A stretch of 9,246 bases of DNA, taken from NCBI GenBank assembly GCA_947178235.1, contig CAMWXQ010000027.1, positions 1 to 9,246 of the forward strand, in the 5' to 3' direction. Shown here piece by piece: positions 1 through 4,953 of this stretch (position 1 is its first letter; each line of letters starts with the position of its first letter). The translations under genes were made by a program, and so were the position numbers. The stretch comes from an uncultured Muribaculaceae bacterium. Its GTDB lineage: Bacteria > Bacteroidota > Bacteroidia > Bacteroidales > Muribaculaceae. The notes below the pieces were generated by a model. It had not been told where the DNA came from. It saw only the letters and a list, made by a program, of their open reading frames with translations, and searched no databases.

Positions 1-368
1 GTGCGTTTGAGTGTGGCGTTCTCTGAGCCGGATGCTGCGAGGCGCTTTTCGAGTTCGGCGAGACGCTCGCGGCGCTCTTGGAGAGCCTGCTGGATGGCGA
101 TCATGTCGTTGCGAATCTGCTCCTTGCGCGAGGTCGACTCGCCCGAGAGGGTGCCGGGGGTGCTGATGATCTTTTCGAGGTCCTTGATCTGGGCCATGCC
201 GTCCGAGATGTCGTTCATGAGCACGAGCAGTGAGTCCTGTGTGGCGAGGGTCTCGCGCAGGTCACCTTTGAGCTGGGCGTTCTGTTCCTCGCTTTCGCGC
301 AGGCGGTCGGCGTTGCAACCCGTGAGGAGGGTGGCAGCCATGAGAGCGATTGTGGCAATCTTTTTCAT
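1..368 (-). CDS. Putative coiled-coil lipoprotein, C-terminus outside the window
   Basis: The minus-strand frame starting with ATG at 368 stays open to the window edge (122 codons visible). The product begins MKKIATIALMAATLLTGCN, a lipoprotein signal peptide with lipobox LLTGC and Cys18 as the likely lipidation site, so it should be membrane-anchored in the cell envelope. The rest is rich in Glu, Gln, Lys, Arg and Leu (about residues 20-50 and 90-122), with heptad-like spacing suggesting coiled coil. A Ser/Thr/Gly-rich linker lies near residues 74-85. The gene follows rsmI by 40 nt on the same strand and no TAnnTTTG element is visible in the gap, so it is probably cotranscribed. I recognise no catalytic domain. 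The function is unknown, and the long plus-strand frame covering this region looks like a shadow. Confidence 0.75.
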   Translation of the reverse strand, partial: MKKIATIALMAATLLTGCNADRLRESEEQNAQLKGDLRETLATQDSLLVLMNDISDGMAQIKDLEKIISTPGTLSGESTSRKEQIRNDMIAIQQALQERRERLAELEKRLAASGSENATLKR

Positions 369-408
369 ATCGTTTGGGAGTAATGTGAATCCTGTTCAGG
401 AGGGATGG

Positions 409-1128
409 TTATTCTTCTGTGTTGTCCTTGTACTTGTTCTTGTGACGGCGCGCGGGAGTGTCCGGCGCACCGATAACTATAACAATCTCGCCGCGCGGAA
501 TGTTCTCGGCGAAGTAGGCCTGCAACTCGGCGAGGGTGCCGCGGACGGTGGTGTCGTGGAGCTTGGAGATCTCGCGCGAGACCGAGGCGGGGCGGTCGGG
601 GCCGCATACGTCGGAGAGCTCGGCGAGTGTCTTGACCAGACGCAGGGGGGACTCGTAGATGATCGAGGTGCAGGTCGCGGCGGCGATAGCCTCGAGGCGC
701 GAGCGGCGCCCCTTCTTCGGTGGCAAGAACCCCTCGAAGGTGAATCGGTCGGTCGGGAGGCCCGAGTTGACCAGTGCGGGCACGAAGGCGGTGGCCCCGG
801 GCAGGGTCTCGACCTCGATCCCCTCGCGGCGGCACTCGCGCGTGAGCATGAAGCCCGGGTCGCTGATGCCCGGGGTGCCCGCGTCGGAGATCAGTGCGAT
901 CTCCTCGCCGGCGAGCAGGCGGTCGACGATGGGGCGCACCGTGGCGTGCTCGTTGAACTTGTGGTGGCTGAGGCAGGGTGTGGTGATGCCGAAGTGCTTC
1001 AAGAGGACCCCCGACGTGCGGGTGTCCTCGGCATAGATGGCACTGACGCGCGAGAGGACCTCGATGGCCCTCGGGGTCATGTCGGCCATGTTGCCCACGG
1101 GGGTGGGGACGAGATAGAGGCGTGACAT
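409..1128 (-). CDS. rsmI: 16S rRNA (cytidine1402-2'-O)-methyltransferase RsmI
   Basis: The 239-residue protein belongs to the tetrapyrrole-methylase-fold family and should use S-adenosylmethionine to methylate the 2'-OH of C1402 in the decoding centre of 16S rRNA. Family motifs appear in order: VPTPVGN (7-13), AEDTR (33-37), the glycine-rich cofactor loop SDAGTPGISDPG (81-92), LPGATA (109-114), FEGFLPPKKGRR (131-142), YESPLRL (158-164), SREISKLHDT (184-193) and GEIVIVI (213-219). The length is slightly below the usual roughly 280 residues: it has a short charged tail (RRHKNKYKDNTEE) in place of the longer C-terminal extension of some homologues. The ATG at 1128 starts directly at the conserved N-terminus. 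It lies 10 nt after the stop of the upstream acidic protein, consistent with cotranscription. Confidence 0.96.
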   Translation of the reverse strand: MSRLYLVPTPVGNMADMTPRAIEVLSRVSAIYAEDTRTSGVLLKHFGITTPCLSHHKFNEHATVRPIVDRLLAGEEIALISDAGTPGISDPGFMLTRECRREGIEVETLPGATAFVPALVNSGLPTDRFTFEGFLPPKKGRRSRLEAIAAATCTSIIYESPLRLVKTLAELSDVCGPDRPASVSREISKLHDTTVRGTLAELQAYFAENIPRGEIVIVIGAPDTPARRHKNKYKDNTEE

Positions 1129-1138
1129 GGCGGGGGGA

Positions 1139-1675
1139 TCAGAAGTGGCGGGCGACGATCTCCATGAACTCCTTGACGGCGGGGTCTTCGGGATCCCAGC
1201 AGAGGTCGTCGTAGAAGTATTCTTCGGCCTCGGAGAAGTCGGCCATGCCCGAGATCACATCAAGGGTCTCGTCGAAGTCGGTCTCCGAGCCGCGGAAGAG
1301 GTCGCGGCGGAAGCGGAATTTGTCGTTGAGCGTGAACGCCTTGTTTATATCGCGTGCGCGCTCGCGCGCGAGACGCTCGTCGAGGGTCTCGGGGGCCTCG
1401 GTAGATTCAATTGGGCTAATTGGTCCAATTGGACTAATTGGGCTAATGGGTTCCTCTGGGGTCTCTGGGGTCTCTGGGGTCTCGGGTTCCTCGGGCTCCA
1501 CCTTATTATCATAGGGGAGTGCCATGATCCCGCCTTGGAGGAGGGTGGCTTTCTCGGCCAGGAGTTCGAGTATGAGCGATGTGTCGCCCTCGCGGCGTGA
1601 CTCCATCACCATGAGCAGCCCCTCGACCTCGGCGGCGAGGGCGGCAAGGCTTCGGTATGGGTTTTCAGTTTTCAT
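1139..1675 (-). CDS. Acidic protein of unknown function with proline-rich tandem repeats
   Basis: A 178-residue protein with no signal peptide or membrane segment, so probably cytoplasmic. It has three parts. The N-terminal helical region (about 5-50) includes LAALAAEVEGLLMVME. A low-complexity linker (about 60-95) is made of PET repeats followed by ISP/IGP repeats. The C-terminal part (about 98-178) is rich in acidic and aromatic residues, with LNDKFRFRRDLF, SEAEEYFYDDLCWDPED and a VARHF end. From memory the C-terminal part resembles a conserved Bacteroidota hypothetical protein found near rsmI, but I cannot name a domain. Its start overlaps the end of the carboxypeptidase gene by 11 nt and its stop is 10 nt before rsmI, so it belongs to the same unit. 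The repeat linker probably varies in length between strains (inference). Confidence 0.85.
   Translation of the reverse strand: MKTENPYRSLAALAAEVEGLLMVMESRREGDTSLILELLAEKATLLQGGIMALPYDNKVEPEEPETPETPETPEEPISPISPIGPISPIESTEAPETLDERLARERARDINKAFTLNDKFRFRRDLFRGSETDFDETLDVISGMADFSEAEEYFYDDLCWDPEDPAVKEFMEIVARHF
1409..1486. repeat. Two adjacent 9-bp tandem repeats inside the acidic-protein gene
   Basis: Positions 1409-1446 hold about four copies of a 9-bp unit close to ATTGGGCTA, coding on the minus strand for ISP/IGP tripeptides. Positions 1454-1486 hold three identical copies of CTCTGGGGT plus a degenerate one, coding for PET tripeptides. Both have a period of three codons, so gain or loss of a unit keeps the frame. 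Confidence 0.9.
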
Positions 1676-3017
1676 TCTGCAAACTTACGCAAAAAATATC
1701 TAATAACAAGTCTTGGATGGCATTTTTCAGCCCCGGGCGGCTGCATCGGAAGTCGTTGGCCATGAAAACGAGGATGTGCGTCGGCCTCCCCTCGGCGTCG
1801 AGCAGGTAGCCGGCATAGGACTGCACCCCTTTCATCGAGCCGGTCTTCATCGCCACGCGCCCTTCGAGCGGGGTTTCGGTGAGGAAGTTTTTGAGCGTTC
1901 CGTCGAGGCCCGCGCGGGGGAAGAGCCCCGCGTACGTCGCTCCCGCCTCGGATGAGGCCATCGAGCGGAGCACGTCGCCGAGGAATCGCGCCGGCATACG
2001 GTCGTCGCGCGAGAGGCCGCTGCCGTCCACGATGTTGACGCCGTGGGTGTTGAGTGCGTCCGCGGCCCAAATCTTGCGCTCCTCGGCCAGTGCCTCGGCC
2101 CTTGTGCCGCCCGGCACGAGGGCGCGCAGCATCCCCTCGGCCATGAGGTTGTCCGAGCGAACCATGAGGCTGCGCAGTATCTCACCGAAGGTGGGGGAGA
2201 GGTGGACGTAGAGGGGATGTTCGTCGGCAGAGGGGCGGGTCTTGGCCCCGCCGACGGTGACCCCCGCCGAGCGGAGGGCGCGTGTGACGGCGGCCTCCAT
2301 CGCCTTCGACGGGTCGGGCATGGCGTAGGTGTCCGAGAAGGCACGGCGCGTATTGCCGCGGATGACGAAGGTCTCCGAGCCGTCGGTGCGGCTCACCTTG
2401 GTGCCGCGGCCCTTCGAGGGCGCGGTCTTGAAGCTCAGCCCCGGGACTTCGGGCTCAGTGGCTTTCGAGGGCCAGCGGAGGCGGAACCGGTTGTCGGCCC
2501 AGTTGGCGCCGTGGAGGCGTGTCCCGTAGGGCCACAGCAGATCCTCTTCCATCCATCCGGGCGGGGTCGTCGCGTCGGGAAAGCGGCTCTCGTCGACCAC
2601 CACGCGCCCGCGCACCTCGCGGATACCGAGGCGCAGGGCCGCTGAGGCTATCGAGTCGGCCATTCCGCGCGCACCGTCGAGGTATGCCGACTCGATGGTG
2701 GGGTCCCCCGTGGCGCGTATGACAATGTCGCCGTCCAGTATGCCGTCGGGGCTGAGCCGCCCGACCGCGACGACGGGTGTGGCGAAGCGCTCCTCGGGGT
2801 CGGCGATGGAGAGTAGCGCCGCCGAGGTCACGGCCTTGGTGACCGAGGCGGGCACGAGGGGGCGGTCGACGTTGGCGCGCACGATGTCGGCGCCGAGGCG
2901 CAGGTCGTGTATCCATACGGCGGTGCGCGTCGTATCGATCCCCGCTACGTCGAGCGGGAAGCTCCACGCGAGGGTGGGGAGGAGGGCAAGCACCCCGAGA
3001 ATCAGCCCCCTCAGCAT
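1665..3017 (-). CDS. dacB: D-alanyl-D-alanine carboxypeptidase/endopeptidase, PBP4/DacB type (peptidase S13)
   Basis: The 450-residue product has a signal peptide (about 1-19, MLRGLILGVLALLPTLAWSF), so it acts in the periplasm on peptidoglycan stem peptides. The three penicillin-binding signatures are present in order: SVTK (58-61, catalytic Ser58 and Lys61), SDN (288-290) and KTG (391-393). The stretch between the first two is long, as in PBP4-type enzymes, and the total length is normal for peptidase S13. I chose the ATG at 3017 because it starts directly at the signal peptide. The same frame is open upstream to 3419, but that part runs antiphase to surE codons and makes an arginine/proline-rich nonsense sequence. 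The start overlaps the end of surE by 7 nt, implying translational coupling. The last residues overlap the next gene by 11 nt. Confidence 0.93.
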   Translation of the reverse strand: MLRGLILGVLALLPTLAWSFPLDVAGIDTTRTAVWIHDLRLGADIVRANVDRPLVPASVTKAVTSAALLSIADPEERFATPVVAVGRLSPDGILDGDIVIRATGDPTIESAYLDGARGMADSIASAALRLGIREVRGRVVVDESRFPDATTPPGWMEEDLLWPYGTRLHGANWADNRFRLRWPSKATEPEVPGLSFKTAPSKGRGTKVSRTDGSETFVIRGNTRRAFSDTYAMPDPSKAMEAAVTRALRSAGVTVGGAKTRPSADEHPLYVHLSPTFGEILRSLMVRSDNLMAEGMLRALVPGGTRAEALAEERKIWAADALNTHGVNIVDGSGLSRDDRMPARFLGDVLRSMASSEAGATYAGLFPRAGLDGTLKNFLTETPLEGRVAMKTGSMKGVQSYAGYLLDAEGRPTHILVFMANDFRCSRPGLKNAIQDLLLDIFCVSLQNEN

Positions 3018-3763
3018 CCGAGCATGGTTTTGATGCCGCCGATGGCATCGGTTGCGGTCTGGTCGGGGCGTATGGGGACGACGGTTGCCCATCCGCGGGC
3101 GAGCCAGTACTCGTCGGTCTCGGGACAGTCCGGTTCGAGGTTGTGGAACTTGCCCGTGAGCCAGTAGAACGGCGCGCCGTGGGGCGAGGCATAGTCCTTG
3201 TACTCCTCCGTCCAGTAGCCCGCGGCGGCGCGCACGGCCTTCAATCCCTCGGGACGGCGCCCGGCGGGGAAGTTGACGTTGAGGCACACACCCTCGGGTA
3301 GCCCGCGGTCGAGGACCTTCGAGATGATGTCGGCAATTAGATCGTCGGTGCCGCTGAGGTCGGCCGAGGTGTCGTGGCTCAGTATCGAGAAGCCCACCGA
3401 GGGGATGCCGACGACGCACCCCTCCATCGCGGCGCCCATCGTGCCCGAGTATATATTGTTGATGGCGGCGTTGGAGCCGTGGTTGATGCCCGAGAGCACG
3501 AGGTCGGGACGGCGGTCGAGGACGGCGTGGAGGGCGAGCTTGACGCAGTCCACTGGTGTGCCGTCGACGCTGTACACTGCGGCCTCGCCGATGGGGGCAT
3601 GGCTCCTCAGTTTGAGCGGGGCATCGACGGTGAGCGCCGACGACTTGCCCGACTGTGGGGTGAGCGGCGCCACCACCACAACCTCGCCGAATCGCGAGGC
3701 AATCCCGGCGAGGTGGGCTATGCCGGGCGAGTTGTATCCATCGTCGTTGGTAATCAGAATCAT
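3011..3763 (-). CDS. surE: 5'/3'-nucleotidase SurE
   Basis: The 250-residue protein is a metal-dependent nucleoside monophosphate phosphatase of the SurE family, cytoplasmic, linked in other bacteria to stationary-phase survival and nucleotide salvage. Family motifs are clear: the N-terminal ILITNDDGYNSPG with metal ligands Asp7 and Asp8, PQSGKSSA with Ser38, GTPVDCV (68-74), and SGINHGSN with Asn94, followed by YSGTMGAAMEG (105-115). The length is typical. The ATG at 3763 starts exactly at the conserved N-terminal strand. AAAGGA stands only 1 nt before it, too close for a normal Shine-Dalgarno, as is usual in Bacteroidota. It is the first gene of the minus-strand block, and the inverted repeat at 3771-3874 lies in its presumed leader. 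Confidence 0.97.
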   Translation of the reverse strand: MILITNDDGYNSPGIAHLAGIASRFGEVVVVAPLTPQSGKSSALTVDAPLKLRSHAPIGEAAVYSVDGTPVDCVKLALHAVLDRRPDLVLSGINHGSNAAINNIYSGTMGAAMEGCVVGIPSVGFSILSHDTSADLSGTDDLIADIISKVLDRGLPEGVCLNVNFPAGRRPEGLKAVRAAAGYWTEEYKDYASPHGAPFYWLTGKFHNLEPDCPETDEYWLARGWATVVPIRPDQTATDAIGGIKTMLGC

Positions 3764-3770
3764 ATCCTTT

Positions 3771-3874
3771 GGAATTTTGAATTTGGAATTTTGAATTTGG
3801 AATTTGAGCGGAACTCTAAATGTCGAATTTTGAATAGGTCGATTATTAATTCAAAATTCCAAATTCAAAATTCC
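3771..3874. repeat. AT-rich inverted repeat built from a 14-bp unit, in the surE leader
   Basis: The unit GGAATTTTGAATTT occurs twice in tandem at 3771-3798 and half again to 3805. Its reverse complement occurs twice at 3847-3874 and partly again to 3880. The 28-nt arms 3771-3798 and 3847-3874 match at 27 of 28 positions, with a 48-nt spacer that itself holds another partial copy (GAATTTTGAAT, 3825-3835). The structure ends 7 nt before the surE start codon and lies downstream of the likely surE promoter, so it would form a hairpin in the mRNA leader. Confidence 0.9.
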
Positions 3875-3889
3875 AAATTCGAATACGTA

Positions 3890-3897
3890 CAAAGTTA
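3890..3897 (-). promoter_or_regulatory. Bacteroidota -7 element, candidate promoter of the surE block
   Basis: On the minus strand these positions read TAACTTTG, an exact match to the Bacteroidota consensus TAnnTTTG. A TTTG lies 15 nt upstream (3916-3913), a few bases closer than usual for the -33 element. Transcription would start near 3884, giving a leader of about 120 nt that contains the inverted repeat. Confidence 0.55.
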
Positions 3898-3943
3898 CTC
3901 AAAAAACCCAACCAAACCTTATCCGTGATTGTTAAATTTTTAC

Positions 3944-3951
3944 TACTTTTG
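3944..3951 (+). promoter_or_regulatory. Bacteroidota -7 element for the DUF4293-like gene
   Basis: The sequence TACTTTTG matches TAnnTTTG exactly and lies 30 nt upstream of the chosen ATG at 3982. A start near 3958 would give a short leader and would exclude the in-frame upstream start at 3925. No good -33 TTTG is seen at the usual distance. Confidence 0.5.
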
Positions 3952-3981
3952 GCAAAACTTACTAAACAAACCCCAACAGTC

Positions 3982-4410
3982 ATGCAGATCCAACGTATCC
4001 AATCCGTCTACATCTTCCTCGCCATCATCGCGATGGCCATCTTCATCATCGTACCCTACGGCACCGTCCTCCACACCGAGGCGGGGGTCTCTGAGGTCCT
4101 CTACACCATGACCGAGTACGGCGTGCTCATCCCGACCGGGGCCGTCGTGTTGCTCCTCCTCACCGACCTCTTCCTCTACCGTAACCTCGCCCTCCAGCGT
4201 ACCGTGCTGCTCATCTCCCTCATGCTCACCCTCGCTACGGCGGCTGTGGTCTGCTTCGCGCTCTTCAAGCAGGGCGCAGCCGAGGGAATCGACGCGACAT
4301 TCTCTGTCTGGGACATCCTGCTCCCCATCGCCGTGATCCTCGAAATCCTCGGCGTCCGCGGCATCAACCATGACATCCGCCTCCTCCGCTCGTACGACAG
4401 GCTGCGCTAA
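3982..4410 (+). CDS. DUF4293-like four-helix integral membrane protein
   Basis: The 142-residue protein starts MQIQRIQSVYIFLAI and ends DIRLLRSYDRLR, both typical of the Bacteroidota DUF4293 family (recognised from memory). Hydrophobic segments at about 8-28, 46-66, 73-95 and 108-127 predict four transmembrane helices in the inner membrane. The function of the family is unknown. The frame is open upstream to a GTG/ATT-type start at 3925. I prefer the ATG at 3982 because the promoter-like TACTTTTG lies between the two and because family members begin at the IQRIQ motif. It is divergent from surE, and a palindromic repeat begins 1 nt after its stop codon. Confidence 0.85.
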   Translation: MQIQRIQSVYIFLAIIAMAIFIIVPYGTVLHTEAGVSEVLYTMTEYGVLIPTGAVVLLLLTDLFLYRNLALQRTVLLISLMLTLATAAVVCFALFKQGAAEGIDATFSVWDILLPIAVILEILGVRGINHDIRLLRSYDRLR

Positions 4411-4411
4411 C

Positions 4412-4732
4412 ATGGCCGAAGGCCATAAGTGCCTCGCAGAGGTACTACATGCGTCAGCCGCCATGGCCGAAGGCCATAGATGCCTCGCAGAGGCACAACA
4501 TCGGGAACCCCAGTGTGGTCGGAGCGAAGCGTAGGCCTCACTGGGGACTCTATGTATGTGATACTACGCAACCTCGCAGAGGTTGTACAACACCCTACGC
4601 GTGTGCGGTACAACCTCTGCGAGGTTGAATGTGTATGGGCGAGGTGGTCCCCAGTGAGGCCTCCGCTTCGCTCCGACCACACTGGGGTTTCCTGTGTCGT
4701 GCCTCTGCGAGGCACATATCCCCTTCGGGCAT
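4412..4732. repeat. Composite palindromic repeat, copy A (full unit plus extra outer P-Q pair)
   Basis: The full unit is 4463-4732 (270 nt). The left arm 4463-4546 (84 nt) holds hairpin P (4463-4477, ATGGCCGAAGGCCAT), Q (4481-4495, TGCCTCGCAGAGGCA) and R (4508-4546, CCCCAGTG...CACTGGGG). The core holds S (4569-4585, CAACCTCGCAGAGGTTG) and S' (4611-4627), themselves part of a 20-nt inverted repeat (4569-4588 and 4608-4627). The right arm 4649-4732 (84 nt) is the reverse complement order R', Q' (4700-4714), P' (4718-4732, imperfect). An additional P-Q pair precedes it at 4412-4444, 1 nt after the stop of the membrane-protein gene. P-Q spacing is 3 nt and Q-R spacing 12 nt in both arms. No gene is supported here; open frames are by-products of the repeat. 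Confidence 0.95.
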
Positions 4733-4793
4733 GGTACTGGATTAAATTTAGTTAAAAATAATTAACGCAGAGAAATCAACACGAAATATTGTG

Positions 4794-4801
4794 TAAATTT
4801 G
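4794..4801 (+). promoter_or_regulatory. Bacteroidota -7 element, candidate promoter of the secreted-protein gene
   Basis: TAAATTTG matches TAnnTTTG. The flanks (4736-4800) are AT-rich, as expected for a promoter. Transcription from about 4808 gives a leader of about 145 nt before the ATG at 4954. That leader includes a 19-codon frame at 4860-4919 and a CT-rich stretch just before the start. No clear -33 TTTG is seen. Confidence 0.5.
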
Positions 4802-4953
4802 TCAACGCATTTGTCGCGGATGTCGCACACGCCGCCGACAGAACCGCAAACCTATCACCATGAACCGTTCCCGCCCACCTCACGGGCCCATCTACTCTCC
4901 ATTATTACCAAGAAACTAATCTAAATTTACCAAAATCTAACCATTTTCTCTCT

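Noticed and set aside
1..1125. 374-residue plus-strand open frame
   Set aside because: It lies antisense to rsmI and the lipoprotein gene, whose products carry clear family motifs; its translation is low-complexity and Gly/Arg-rich, a GC-rich shadow.
3018..3419. N-terminal extension of the carboxypeptidase frame
   Set aside because: It overlaps surE in another frame and is Arg/Pro/His-rich; the signal peptide begins at the ATG at 3017.
3925..3981. Upstream start for the DUF4293-like protein
   Set aside because: The promoter-like TACTTTTG lies inside this stretch and the family N-terminus starts at 3982.
4480..4755. 91-residue plus-strand frame across copy A
   Set aside because: It follows the repeat sequence, starts and ends at repeat features and resembles frames in the other copies in different gene contexts.
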